Source: Raphanus sativus
Lineage: Eukaryota; Streptophyta; Magnoliopsida; Brassicales; Brassicaceae
Direction of reading: 5' to 3'
Length of the DNA stretch: 64,000 bases
Assembly: GCF_000801105.2 (NCBI RefSeq)
Contig: NC_079519.1
Location: 31,347,288 to 31,411,287 of the forward strand
Part shown: one piece after another, positions 35,698 through 48,311 of the stretch
Layout of the letters: every line of letters starts with the position of its first letter
How positions within the stretch are numbered: position 1 is the stretch's first letter
Program-made: the position numbers and the translations under genes
Notes under the pieces: generated by a model
What the model saw: only the letters and a program-made list of their open reading frames with translations
Databases searched by the model: none
What the model was told of the DNA's origin: nothing

Positions 35698-36054
35698 ATT
35701 CGCTGCTTTGCTCTTCCTGATCTCGTTTCTAACTGTAAGTTTTTCTATCCCCTTCTTCTATGTTTGCGTAGATCTCATAGTATATCGTTAAACCAGATCG
35801 ATCTTACATTGACTATTTTGGGTTTTGGTCGTAAAGTCTTTAGATTTGTTGGGATGATATGGAATCGGTACTTCGATTAGAAAGTCCTAATCTTTCAGCT
35901 CTATTCAATACAAATTTAGGGTTTCTGATCGATTATGAGAACAAGAAGCAAAGTTCTCACCTTTGCTCTAATCTAGAACTATAAGGACAAGCAAAAGTTC
36001 TGTCTTTTCGCAGACGCGATGTGTAATTTGGAACTTGTGTTTGTCAGATTTGCA
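35135..36054. other. EMC6 upstream region and 5' UTR with probable leader intron
   Basis: Contains an imperfect repeat of TTTTGCTAGCTAATTACAGAAGC (at about 35145 and 35210), an AATGGGCTTTAGAAG box at 35639 and a (CT)18 microsatellite at 35659-35695 in the probable leader. A leader intron is likely from 35735 (CT|GTAAGT) to 36013 (TTCGCAG). Confidence 0.5.
35659..35695. repeat. (CT)n microsatellite in EMC6 leader
   Basis: About 18 uninterrupted CT units directly after the TGGGCTTTAG box. Such pyrimidine tracts are common in plant 5' UTRs and core promoters. Confidence 0.95.
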
Positions 36055-36619
36055 ATGGGTTCGTCTGAGAAGAGATCAAAGGATGCCATGAGTGATATTC
36101 CAACCTTCAGTGGAGAGAATCTGCAGAAGAATTTGAAAGTCATACAGAACAGGTTTTTTTTTTTTATTCATTACCACAACTCTGTTTTTTTCTTTCAAAC
36201 AGAACAGCTTTGATTCTTGTTTTGACTATGTCTGTGTCTTGTTTTGCAGCCGGACGTTTCTGTCTATCATCGCTGGAGTCCTTGCGGGGATTAGTGGATT
36301 CACGGGGTTGACTGGTTTTGTGTTTTACTTTGTGGTGATGTTGATCACATCTGTTGGACTCATTGCTAAGGCAGGATTCTCCGCAGACTTGTACTTTGAT
36401 TCGTGGAATCGTGTTCTTTTTGACGGCTTTCTTGGTGGCCTTATGGTATGACATCACCACTCAACCTTAAGCTACTCTCAGTTTTGTCCTTTTATGTGCT
36501 ATTATCAGCCTGTCAAGCTCTAATTACGGTCTTGTTTTTATCTTATTTTGCAGTCTTTTGTGCTGTTCTGGACGTATCCTTTTGGATCTCGATCTCTCGT
36601 GGTTACACTTGTTTTATGA
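36055..36619 (+). CDS. EMC6: ER membrane protein complex subunit 6 (EMC6, Rab5-interacting family)
   Basis: Exons 36055-36152, 36250-36445 and 36554-36619 give 119 residues. N-terminal MGSSEKRSKDAMSDIPTFSG, then QKNLKVIQNSRTFLSIIAG, two hydrophobic segments (FLSIIAGVLAGISGFTGLTG and VFYFVVMLITSVGLIAKAGF), YFDSWNRVLFDGFLGGLM and a last segment SFVLFWTYPFG. This is the conserved EMC6 core; the EMC inserts transmembrane helices and tail-anchored proteins at the ER. I chose the ATG at 36055 because MGSSEK resembles family starts; an in-frame ATG at 36019 would add 12 residues if the leader intron ends at 36013. The C-terminus (FWTYPFGSRSLVVTLVL) differs from the short acidic/hydrophobic ending I remember for plant EMC6, and the truncated copy at 29 kb suggests a 1-nt insertion caused it. 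Confidence 0.9.
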
Positions 36620-37786
36620 AAATGTGAAAACGTAGATCATTGGTTTGATTAGCTTTATGATAGAACATCTGAATGGTATAGTGTAGGTAAAATCTTGTGG
36701 TCAGACTCTCAATGGCCTTTTGGTTTAGTAAGCGTTTAGAGAAAAAGGTAAGGCTAATATGCACATTAGAAAACAGCTCTATATTGTCTCTGTTTCTCTC
36801 AGTATTATGTTCCCTTAACGATGGAGTAGATTTGCTTATGACTTGGTGCACATATTCTAAAGGAATCTTCAGCTGCAAATGAAGATGGTGAAACAACAGA
36901 CAAGACGAAGTGATTTAACTTCTTAGACGATGTTTCTCTGCCTCCCTTTTTGAACAACAGATTATGAATCTATTACTTTCCCCTTTGTTTCAAATTTTAC
37001 TTGAGATCACATTAATTGTGAAACCTTTGGATTGAGTAGTTGAAGTTTTTAAATTTCCCTTTCTTCAGATTCCAAGTTTTCATAGTACGAAAATTTATGA
37101 AGAGTTGCATATCTGCATGCTACAAATACAAAAACATGTTTGGCTGAATAACACTTTTATCATGCAAGTTTCAAATTCATAAGAAGGTAGAGAGAGTCAT
37201 CGTGCTTCACTTTTTAAGACAGATCTTCGCATGAATCAAATCCAAAATCAAAAACTATTAGACAGTTTTCAGTTTTGTTGGAATCCAGATTAAGATTCAA
37301 CTTCTGATTTTGTTAACAAGTGCCCTTAGGAAGCAAAGGAACACACCTATTTAATAATTCCAAAATCATTGCTAGGTTCTCACTAAGCCGAAGTTTTCAT
37401 AATCTCAAATAAAATTTATTTGCTTGTTCATTATATGTATAATTCTCCATTTCTGGCTTCTTTTAATGAAGAAAATTTGGGCTTGGTCCATACCAATATA
37501 TATGATTCTTCAGGCTATTTTGAAAAGTTGATGAAAAGTTTGATAAATCAAAAATATTATGAGTCTCGGTTCGAACATCAAGTCTGGCTCAACTACTACA
37601 ACTTATTTTTACTGTCAACATTTAAGATCTAACACAACCGGCAGCAATAAAAATAGACTAATGTATATGTACGTACAAGTATATGTGTCATGTTTGAAGC
37701 TTGATGTAATAAAGAAACATATTGATTAGTATTAACTCTCCATAATATACAAAGCATGCTTTGTTTTGATACTTAATTGGTGATGG
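36620..37786. other. EMC6 3' region and intergenic stretch
   Basis: The first ~300 bp are the EMC6 3' UTR, conserved in the truncated copy. The remainder is AT-rich. The open frame at 37420-37632 has no recognisable motif. Confidence 0.5.
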
Positions 37787-38545
37787 TAGGCCTGGGCGTT
37801 CGGGTACCCGTTGGCGTTCGGGTCGGGTTTTTCGGATTTTCGGGTTTTCGGGTTTTCGGGTTTACGCTCCTAGGTCCCATAGTAAAATTTCATTAGTATG
37901 GGTCGGGTTCGGATAATAACACTTCGGGTTCGGATAATAACTATATTGCGTCCTAAAACCCATAAAGTAATCATATATCATTCGGGTTCGGGTTATATCG
38001 GTTCGGTTCGGATATAACCAAAGTAAAAAAATAAAAACTTAAAAAAAACGTAAAGAAAAACAACTAAATTAATAAAAATTAATCTATCACACATAAAATT
38101 GCTAAAATAACAATAAAATATTAAATCAAACATGAAAACAAACATTATTTGTAAACAATATACATTATATTATAGAGAGTAGACTTGTTATTCCAATGAA
38201 CAAATTATAAATTACTTCTTTATAACTAATTTTGTACTTAAAACATTTTAATATTGTTAATATTTATTATTATATATCATATTATCACGAATATTAAATT
38301 TAATAACTAAAATACTTATATATATATATATATATATATTTTAAAATATTTATATTAACTATTAGTTTCGGATTTTTCGGGTTACCTGTTCGGGTTCGGT
38401 TAATACCAGTTCGGGTTCGGATATTTTTTATACCACCCTACAAGACCCATTCGGGTATTTTTACATTTCGGGTCGGATAACGGGTCGGGTTTTTCGGTTC
38501 GGGTTCGGTTCGGATTTCGGGTTCCGGATTTTATGCCCAGGCCTA
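37787..38545. mobile_element. Non-autonomous hAT element (759 bp), perfect TIR and TSD
   Basis: Target duplication GGTGATGG at 37779-37786 and 38546-38553. Perfect 11-bp inverted ends TAGGCCTGGGC / GCCCAGGCCTA. Subterminal TTCGGGTTCGGGT-rich zones and an AT-rich centre with a (TA)n run (38320-38338). No coding capacity. Same family as 10855-17066 and 17485-18123. Confidence 0.95.
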
Positions 38546-38553
38546 GGTGATGG

Positions 38554-40053
38554 AGTAGGGTTGATGAGTAGCCTGTTAGAACTCCTCCTGTTTCTATTTT
38601 TTAGTGTTTAAACGACAATCCATTATGGACATTACTAACTCTGTGCTTTTTGCATTTACTTTTATAGTATTTAATATCAGCCATACATCACTTGCGTAGC
38701 TATCGCCTTCCTGAAAAAGACCTAAAGCACATATGCACACATATATAGCTTCATGCAGAAACTTTATGATATATCTATATATATGTATTTTGTACACATC
38801 GGTGTGTGGGTTTAGGTTTGCGTTTGTTAACTAATGTCAATGGATGACTTGCACAAACTGGTATAAGATATATATAAAGACATTAATATAGTTATATAAT
38901 AGTGTTATTATATACAATTCAGTTTTTTATCTTGTATGTAAATACTTCTTTAAAAGAAAACTTACGCTAGATACGATCCTGTTTCCATTTGGTTATGGAA
39001 AAGGAGAATTAAATAAATAATGTTGACTGCTAACAAAAAAAAAGTAATGTTGACTATGTTAAAATATGGTTCATATGGCCATATCTACAGCAAATGGTTA
39101 GTCAACTACGCATGTTACACAAATGGTGTGCTTATCAATCCTAAAAGTCATTTTGAATATTATTTGTGATAATGGAAGACTAACATAAAAGTCGCCGCGA
39201 AGAAGACTGTAAAAGAGACTTCGAGTTTAAGACCAAAAGAAAGACCTTTCCTGAGTATTATATAAAGATAAATATGAATTTACATTTATCTGCATACCAA
39301 AAGCTAATATGCAGCATCCATGTGACCAAAGCTATTTATCTTATACTCCCTCTTTCCATTTGTAAATAGTTTTAGATAAAAAATTTAATATTAAAAAATC
39401 TATTACTTTTTGAGAATACTATTTAATATTCCCTCCACTTCAAAATAATACATATTATAAGATTTTCACACTTATTAAAAAAATATATTAAAATATAGTT
39501 ATTGCTGCATGGTTTTTTGTAACTTTATGTTTTCTATATTTCTAAACCAATAAAATTTTAAGAAATATAATTAATATTTTTGAAAACAACAATTTTTCAT
39601 TATTAGTTGACAAAAAGTACCTTGAAAACATAAAAAAATATATCTTTTGAAACAAAAAAATTTCCTAGAAAGTGGATCTTATTGAAATGGAGAGAGTATA
39701 TAAATTTAACCAATTATAAAAAAACTAACATATTTTTATTGGTTACACAATATACCATAAATACAAAAATTATATTAAAATGTTTTAAAACTATTCATAT
39801 TTCAAAATATTTTTTTTGCTAAAACTACTTACAATACGAAACTAAGGGAAGATTGTTTAAGCTATTTGTTTTAATTGTTGAAATTGTAGTGCCTATTCAG
39901 AATAAGTATGAAGGGGCAGTATGATAATTTTGAAACTTGAAAATCGATGAACATTCAATTATGTGATCAATATACACATCGTTTGGAAATTATAGAAATA
40001 CAATAAATGTAAGACTTGAATAAAAACGAGAGTCCGACTAGTTGATAGCATGA
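38554..40053. other. Intergenic region with MITE
   Basis: AT-rich; no gene recognised. It contains the MITE annotated at 39429-39696, itself apparently inserted in an older MITE whose left end is TACTCCCTCTTTCCATTTGT (39344). Confidence 0.45.
39429..39696. mobile_element. MITE with TTCCCTCCACTTC ends
   Basis: Inverted ends TTCCCTCCACTTCAAAATAA and CTTATTGAAATGGAGAGAG, flanked by TA. Non-coding, about 268 bp. Confidence 0.7.
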
Positions 40054-41020
40054 TCTATATTATTAAAAGAGAAGTAACCATATAAAATACTCCTTAGTTT
40101 TCACTTTTATATACAATGGTATGCCACTGACATTAAATAATATTTCCAATTTTAATGCTGTCTTTTCCACTTCAATTAATGTGTTTTCCAAATTAAATTT
40201 AAATTAAATACACTTCATTAACTTCTTCATTAAATCAATGTCAAATTCAAAAAATACATTTTTATTAGATAAACGATTCTGAAAATTATAATATCAACTC
40301 TTCATTTAAAAAATTTGAACGAAAAAATATTAGCATATTTGAACCGAAACTAGATAATATCCAAACGGATTTACCATTTTGGTATCTAGAGAACCATAAC
40401 CAAACTTCATTCGAACGAAATATTTCAGATATTCAAATGTATTTAAATCATATTTATATACTTCAATATGTTAGCTATTTTTCGAATTAATATCCAAGAT
40501 ATAAGCTATTTTAAGTTGGTTAAAATATTTCAAATATAAAAAATAATCAAAAGTAAACATTTTAAAGTAGATAAACAATAATCAAAACTCCAAAAATATT
40601 TAAAATATATATTTTTTCTTCATCCAAATATTCAAGTTAAACTTATTTTAATTTTTAATTTAGGTACTTTGGCTTACATTACTCAAATTTACATGTTATA
40701 TTATTTTTATTTTTAGATTTAGGGAAATTTAAAGATATATAAATTTTGAAAATTCAAAAATAGTTTAAACGGGTTATCAAACCCGCAAAGATCTGAATCA
40801 AACCGGAACCAAAGTTTATAAATACCCGAATATAGGTAGAATCTTTAAACTCAAAAAACTCAAATCCGAATAGATTTTAACCGAATTCGAGTGGATACCC
40901 AAATACCCACCCCTAACTTAGTCAATATAAAACGATTAAATATTATAAATATATTATTTAGTATAAAAAAAGCTAAAACTGAAAATTAATACCCGTGCGG
41001 TCGCACAGGTCAAGATCTAG
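40054..41020 (+). mobile_element. Helitron (967 bp, plus strand)
   Basis: 5' end A|TCTATATTATTAAAAGAG; 3' hairpin CCCGTGCGGTCGCACAGG then CAAGATCTAG|T. It is a close relative of the Helitron at 47016-48011, aligned over nearly the whole length. Confidence 0.88.
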
Positions 41021-41521
41021 TTACAAATTAAATGGTGTGAAAAGTCTATATACTGTATATACTCCTAGTATGATATGCCTTTGGAGTTCGGTTAAATTAT
41101 AAATCTAGGAGTATGAGTATAATTTAACCGAGCTCCAAATGCATACTCATACTCCTTTTTTTTGGCACAAGCATACTCATACTCCTAGTCCTAGATTTAT
41201 AACCATAGAAAAAGTACCAATTTTATTTTTAGTTTACACTCCGTCCGTATATAGTCTTCGAATAAAATGTACACTTTTATTAATACTCAAAATAGAAAGA
41301 TGAAGTTATATCTAAATCACATATGCTACAAACCTATGTTCCTAGTTAGCATCGGTTATTCGATACTAGATATTGATCAAGAAGAACATTAGAAAGCCAG
41401 CCAGCAATATCGGTTTAATTATGATCGTTCTTTAATTATCTAAGCCGGCCAAAAATTCCTCGTAAAACATATCAACCGGTTCCGGCCAAAAAAACAATTG
41501 CCCCTGCAAAAATAACGTTCT
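41021..41521. other. WRKY48 3' flank
   Basis: Contains an imperfect inverted repeat around GAGTATGAGTATAATTTAAC (about 41070-41200) with ATTTGGAGCTCGG-like arms. No gene is seen; the part next to 41521 is probably the WRKY48 3' UTR. Confidence 0.45.
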
Positions 41522-43396
41522 TCATTTCTTATCCTCTTGATTGGTTCTGGTGTTAGTAGTATCCGACCTGATCTGAGAAGGAAGAATATCTTGAAGTAAT
41601 CCATGATCTCTAATGGCCGAAGTAGTTGAAGTAGAAGCTTGTGACATGTCATAACCAAATCCAGGGAATGATGATGATCCTGGATTTACGAAAGTGCCAT
41701 CTGAGGAGCTTCGGTTAATCATGCTTAGAGAGTTGTTGTACATGCTACTGTAGGGTTGGTGATGCTGGGTCAGCAAGTAGCGTGGCTGAGGGATAGCAAA
41801 TGATGATGATGACGTCGTGGTTGCACCATGGTCGAGGATTGGTGACGTAAGCATTGCGATGTGTCCACGTGTCATGGGAAATGGGTGAGTGTGTTGACCT
41901 TCGTAGGTTGTCATGACGATGTAAGGATCATCAGAGGATCTCTCCACTCTCTTCTTCACTCCACAACCCACTGTTGTGCAACGGTAATAGCTTCTGTACA
42001 TTATAAGACTTGATATTAAATATTATGTATATAAATAAATTAAACGTGTTTACTATAAAGTTTGGGGAAAATTAAATTTGGAAGATATGAGGAAAAGAAG
42101 ATCTCTAGATCAAGTTTGGAACTAGTTGAGATAGACATCTTCCGACACAAGCAACCAAAATCAAGGGAAGAAAAAACACAGAAACCTCATGGAATGGAAC
42201 GATAATATATTCTTGGAAACGAAAATTCAAACATTTTGGACCCTACACAAAACGCGTATTAGGTATACAGTCGTCTATATATATTATCATAGTTGAACAT
42301 TTGTAGAATATGAATTAGAGTCATGTGATATGCACATATAGAGCACACTGAATCTAGGGCGAGCATCTAGCAAATGCTATATGGAACCAAAAAGAAATTC
42401 ATGTAGAAATTGTAGATGATTCTTTTATCAGTAGGAAAACCGGATCTTGTGAAATATATTACTTTTGACCAAAAAAAAAGTAAAGTATATTACTTATGCA
42501 TATCAAGTATATGTTAACACAGATGCATTGCAAAGTGCTGATGATATATATGGATCTAGCTAAGCCACATGTATACATAGTAATATATATTACCTAGGAT
42601 AAGGACTGTTTTTGACAGCTTTCTGGCCGTACTTTCTCCACCTATAACCATCGTCAAGATTATCAATATCGCTCCTCGTCAGAAACGCAACCCTAGCCTC
42701 TCTTGCCTTCTTTTGGTTTTTCTTCTTTGCCTTCAACCTTCAAAACATAACACAGAATTTTAATATATTCCAAACCCAACCCAAACATAAATGAATCAGT
42801 TAATTAATTACTTACTGTGGCTTAGTACCCTTTTGCTCTTGTTCTCCTTCTTCTGGATCTTTAAGAGTAACATTTTTATCAATATTATCGTTTGCAACTT
42901 CCTTGGATGAAGAGGAGACTGAGTTTGAGTTTGGAGACATCGGTGCTATGTTCACAACTTCTGATGACGCACGCTTTGTTGTTGAAGGTTGAGACAAGGG
43001 TAAATCCGTATTAAAGAGGTTGGTATTGTTGTTTTGGAGAGGAAAGGCATCGAATGAAAAAGAAGATGAATTAGAGGATGAAGAAAATTGATGATGGTCT
43101 TGTGGGAGAAAGTCAAGAAAAGGATCGGGATCTTCTAAATAAGAATAAGGAAAAGGTGATGAAACTGGAGCATCGAAGATGCTTGCTAGATTAATGTTGT
43201 TCCCAGCTAGCTCCAACTGATGATGATGATCTGATGACGTATCTAGATTCGCCATGTGCGATGACGTTGTTGCTTGAAACATTTGTTGCTGTTGGTCTTC
43301 TTGGTGCTGGATCTTAGTCTCTGTGTTCTTGGTACTGTTGAGCTGCTCCATTTGTTGTTGTTTTTGATGATGATCTTCTTCTATTTTCTTCTCCAT
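41522..43396 (-). CDS. WRKY48: WRKY transcription factor 48-like (group IIc)
   Basis: Three exons on the minus strand, 43396-42816, 42737-42594 and 41993-41522, give 398 residues. The N-terminal half is Gln/His-rich with acidic and Ser-rich stretches. Exon 2 encodes [20 protein letters not shown] and then [20 protein letters not shown]; the WRKYGQK heptad is at residues 227-233. Exon 3 completes the zinc finger with C247-x4-C252-x23-H276-x-H278, the group IIc pattern, followed by [12 protein letters not shown]. The second intron falls at the Arg codon before SYYRC, the standard WRKY intron position. WRKY factors bind W-boxes (TTGAC). Arabidopsis WRKY48 is a stress- and pathogen-induced activator that dampens basal defence. 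Assignment to WRKY48 rests on length, N-terminus and gene neighbourhood. Confidence 0.93.
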
Positions 43397-44496
43397 GTAA
43401 TAGAAAAGATGGAATCTCTGAGCGGATAGTTTATAGAGATATCATCATCATTGTCATCTTCAGATGAGAGAACTTTTCTTTAGATTTGTCAGGTGAATTG
43501 ATGATATGATATGTTTTTTGTAATGGTTTGTGTGATTTGAGATAAGGGAAGAGAAATAGAGGTGTGAATATAACTTTTATGGAGTTTGAGTTCTTCTGGA
43601 AAACAGCTTGGATTTAGGAGGTTTCCCATTAGTTTTGTCTTATTATTTTATGTCCTCTCATTAACGGGGGCAAGAATATTAAAAATGTAATACACATATA
43701 ATAAAATGATACCAAAATATATATAATAATAAATAAAAAATTGGTCACCGCGGGTAAACGCCAGTCATGGAAAGCGTACGGTCATGAATGGCAGCGTGAC
43801 GGTGCCGTCCTTCGCCGGGAAATAAATTTTTGTCCCTTCATTTCAATTCATTTCTTCTTTATTCGACATTGTGTCTTGTTTCCTAACGGCATAGTTACAA
43901 TTTGGTCTCTCATTTTATTCTGGTCCAAATATCATTCGGAGTTTACATTTCTTTTTTACTACGTGCTTGAAAAAAATAACTCTTTTTTTTGTGACGAAAA
44001 AAAAAAATAATAACTCTTTGCAAATGGTTGGTGTGTGTTTGATGGGTTACAACTTACAACTACAAGGATGTGAACTTTGAAGGTAGAAATTCAATATCAA
44101 CTGGATTCTTAACGTGAAAAAAAAATTGTAAACTTTAACATTACATTTACATAATTAAAAATCGAAGCAACATGTTTACCTCATGTAAGTTTGCTTGTAG
44201 GAATAAAAAAAAAAGAACCATATACGTTAGCAAGGTAAATTAAAACGGTGGACTGAAAGATACGAGTAGCGCATGATAGAAGGCAAGGCACATGTGATTA
44301 TTGGACCGTTCATTTTCCAATTTTATTTTAAGCTCCCGGCGGCTTTCCTTGATTTTTAACTTTTAACGGCAAGTTGTCTTTCCATTAAAAACGTTTTTTA
44401 CGAGAAAAGAAAATCTGTGATCCTGACATAAAATTATATTTTGACTTGACGTCTTCTCGCCTATTCTTTCCGTATTACAGTCTGCACAATTTATTA
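43397..44496. other. WRKY48 upstream region
   Basis: Promoter and 5' leader of WRKY48 on the minus strand, then AT-rich sequence. A GC-richer island at 43741-43830 has no recognisable coding motif. No other gene is seen. Confidence 0.45.
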
Positions 44497-44754
44497 CTCC
44501 CTCTGTTCCACTTTATGTGATGTTTTAGGTTATTGCACATAGATTAAGAAAACACATATTTTTATGTAGTTTATCTTGGTAACATAAAAATACATTAAAT
44601 AAAACTAGTTTAACCAATAATAAAAAAGTACAGTATTTTATAATTGGTCATAAAATTCAAATCATATTAAATTCTACCTAGATTAGTGAGAACATCACTT
44701 AAAATGGGACAAAATAAAAATCCTAAAACACCACTTAAAGTGGGACAGAGGGAG
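44497..44754. mobile_element. Stowaway-like MITE (258 bp), second copy
   Basis: Ends CTCCCTCTGTTCCACTTTAT ... TTAAAGTGGGACAGAGGGAG flanked by TA on both sides. Nearly identical to 9959-10216, with better preserved ends. Confidence 0.88.
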
Positions 44755-47015
44755 TATTATTTCTTTTTGAAAAAGTTGCACAAGCTCAATTATTTTCTTT
44801 TTGAAAAAAAAGAATTGTTTGTCAATTTTCCCGTTAACTATTAGTAAAAAACATAGTATTTTACAAGAATATTTAAGTATAACCGGAACTACAACCAAAC
44901 TACAGAAAAACAAATGAAAACAGGGAGCAAACTTTTACGTAGATAGAGTATAAAATGCAAAAATGATGTGAGGCACAGACAAAGCCAGCAGAAAGAGACA
45001 AAACTAATGGAAATTCATAGTTAATAAAATGAAATGAATAAACTGGGAGATAGTTAAAACAGGAATTTAAGAACACAATTACAAAAAGGAGTAAACGCGT
45101 CAGAAAGAAGCTTCGAACATAAGCTGACACAAAGCATACCTCAGCAGAGAGTTTGCTTCTTCTCCGACAAGTCATCGGTCACCAAATCCTCTTAACTATT
45201 TATTGTTCCACGCCTCCACCATCAGTTATTTTTTAGTACTCCTGTTAAAGCCATTTATAGTTTTATTGTTAGTATAAGAAAATAAATAGCAGCATGACTT
45301 TTTTGTTTCTTGGCTACCATTTCGTTTTCAGTTCTCTATTTCAAGTTCCGTTTTGTTTAAAAATTAAAATTTAAGACACTTTTTTTTTGAGAGAGAAAGA
45401 CACTTTTGTTTTGTTGGGTGGTTGGTTACACGCTTTTCTCATTACACAACCTTTTGCGTCTGATGATAGAATGAAGTGTCATGGTCATGGAACCGAGCCA
45501 TCTCTTGTGACCCAGCAACACCGTAAAATTGTAGGCACGTGTGTATTTTAACGCGGTGTTAGCTTTTTTATTTTCTCTACCCAAAGTCGGTTGCTTCTGT
45601 ATAAAGTCACTCTCCTTTCTATCGGTTTCTCCCCTCGCAACACTTTTTCAGTAAGTACGTTACATTTTTAACTTACCATAGGTTAATGATAATGGACCCT
45701 TGATATGAATGATTAATTCCTTATGCTTTATAAAACTCGGTAAAAATTAGGAAAACACACCCAATCCTACGATGTTGATACTTTCCACAAAGATCCTATA
45801 GTGATATGCTTTATGACTGTGTGAGGTTTTCGTGTGTATAGGCGTGCACTTTTTTCCTGTGCGAATTAATATAGTGTAATGTAATGTACCGTCCTGAAGA
45901 AGATAACCTCAATCGGGTTTTGTTAAGTTTGAATTGTAGTCTTATTATATCGCCACGAGTAAAATTATTACTTTTTATAACTCAAAACAAATAAAGAAAT
46001 GGATCTGATTGACCACATTATCATAGCTAGATAACAGCTAAAGTCCACGAGACCAGTTCTAAGGAAATGTATATATTTCAATATGGGTGAAGACGAAAAG
46101 GTCAAAATTCAAAGGTGTTGACCACCAATTGTCCAACCAAGCTTTACACTTATTGGAGTCGAGTTATAATCATATGATCAATCAATTTCATATTTCGACT
46201 CAGTGTTGTGTTCTAAGCTATTCATAGGTATTTTTATAGAAACTAATCTTCAATATTATTTTTTGTCAACTTTTGATTGTTTTCTTATCAGATTCATTTA
46301 ACAATTAAGCTTGACAATGCTTATAATGTTCAGTAATTTTTTTTGTACATTAATTGATCGTAAAATCCTACAAATTTCACTATACAAAGTGATACTTGTA
46401 AAAAGGAGAAGGTTGGTGTTATCATCATAATGTTGACCCATGAGATTTTAGGGCTATTCTAATCCCATCTTACTACCATGGCTCAACACATCCTTCATGG
46501 GAGTTTAACCTTCGCTGGAAGAAGTAGAAAATATTCTTCTAAATTATTGTCTAAGAATAAAGTTCAAAAGAGTTAGCTATAGTCAGCCCAAGCCAAATCA
46601 GCAGGTGTACAGTTGTGTGATTACAAGGTGCATATATAAAGATGTATTCATTGACTTCGAAACCTGATGTATTTTCTAGAAGTCGGTGATTGTATGAAAC
46701 TGGCATCAGAGCAAACCTACTTAAGATAGAGAGATTACCGGCCCTCAAATTTCGAATAGCATATATATGAAAAGAGACCAAAACGCTATCTGATTTGAGA
46801 AAAATATTATTGTTAGTGTTAGTGGTAGTGGAACGTCTGAGAGAAACTTAGATACCAACCTACACCAAACGAGACAACAAATTAAACTAAATAAATTGAT
46901 TCCCACTGATCCGATTTATTTTTAAATAAACAAAGTGTGATCTTTGAATATGATTTTGGTATATATATCAGGTATCTAGGTTAATGATAGACTATAAGAA
47001 TAAATAAACTATATA
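44755..47015. other. AT-rich intergenic region, no gene recognised
   Basis: 2.3 kb with only short open frames lacking motifs. From memory, Arabidopsis has a SIN-like gene (At5g49530) between the EMC6 and WRKY48 orthologues; no trace of it is seen here or between EMC6 and WRKY48. Confidence 0.4.
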
Positions 47016-48011
47016 TCTATATTATTAAAAGAGAAGTACCCATATAAAATACCCCTTAGTTTTCACTTTTAATTACAATGGTATGCCACTGACATTAAAT
47101 AATACTTTCTATTTTAGTGCTGTCTTTTCCACTTAGATTAATGTATTTTCCAAAATTATATTTAAATTAAATACACAATTAAATGACACTTCCTATTTTA
47201 ATATTTTGTCTTTTCCACTTAGATTAATGTGTGTTTCCAAAATTGAATTTGAATTTAATACACTTCATTAACTTCTCCATTAAATCAATGTCAAATTCAA
47301 AAAAAAAATGTTTTTATTAGACAAACAATTCTGGAAATTATAATATCAACTTTTCATTTAAAAAATCTGAACGAAAAAGTATTAGCAAATTTAAACTGAA
47401 ACTAGATAATATCCAAACTTGGTATCTAGAGAACCATAACCAAACCTTATCCGAACGAAATATTTTGGATATTCGAATGTATTTAAATCATATTTATATA
47501 CTTTAATATGTTAGCTATTTTCGAATTAATATCTAAGATATAAGCTATTTTAAGTTGTTTAAAATATTTGAAATATAAAAAATAATCAAAAGTTAACATT
47601 TAAAGTAGATAAACAATAATCAAAACATCAAAAATACTTAAAATATATATTTATTCTTCATCCAAATATTCAAGTTAAACCTATTTTTAATTTTTAATTT
47701 AGGTACTTTGGCTTTAGATTTAGAGAAATTTAAAGATATATAAATTTTGAAAATTTAAAAATAGTTTTAACGGGTTATCAAATCCGCAAAGATCTGAATC
47801 AAACCGGAACCAAAGGTTATAAATACTCGAATAGAGTTAGAATCTTTAAACTAAAAAAACTCAAATCCGAATAAATTTTAACCGAATTCGAGTGGATACC
47901 CAAATATTCACCCCTACCTTAGTCAATATAAAACGATCAAATATTACAAATATACTATTTAGTATAAATAAATAAAAACTAAAACTAAAAATTAATACCC
48001 GTGCGATCTAG
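47016..48011 (+). mobile_element. Helitron (996 bp, plus strand) with damaged 3' hairpin
   Basis: 5' end A|TCTATATTATTAAAAGAG; 3' end CCCGTGCGATCTAG|T. Compared with its relative at 40054-41020, the right arm of the hairpin is deleted, leaving CTAG only 4 bases after the left arm. Confidence 0.85.
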
Positions 48012-48311
48012 TAGTTCTTTAATCGATTATTGTAAACTAAAAAGTATATGGAGATGGAGAAGAGAATAAAGGTCAAGATCAGCAGGAGGGAAAACAAAAT
48101 GTTGACGAGAGAAATAGAGGTTTCTCATGTCGAGTGACATATACCGATAAAAGCGGTTTTGGTGATTTTGAGTATTTAATAGGTTATGTATTCCCCATAT
48201 TAATAGCACTAATAGCTTAATGGTAAGAGGCTGTCCCAAGATCAAGACGATTATGACACGAGAAAGGTCAAATTGAAGAGAGATGAGGCGAGAAGAGTAG
48301 TTACGAATAAT

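Larger units (their letters stand above)
30253..36910 (+). repeat. Segmental tandem duplication, unit B
   Basis: Colinear with unit A (23926-29582): promoter block, Kunitz gene B with mini-exon array, 3' flank and a complete EMC6. It contains a PIF/Harbinger-like insertion (33626-35134) that unit A lacks. Unit B is the more complete copy. Confidence 0.85.

Noticed and set aside
36019..36054. Upstream in-frame ATG of EMC6 as the start
   Set aside because: The added MCNLELVFVRFA stretch does not resemble EMC6 starts and may be leader or intron sequence; kept only as an alternative.
37550..37600. CGGTTCGAACATC as a B box of a tRNA gene
   Set aside because: No A box or cloverleaf pairing upstream.
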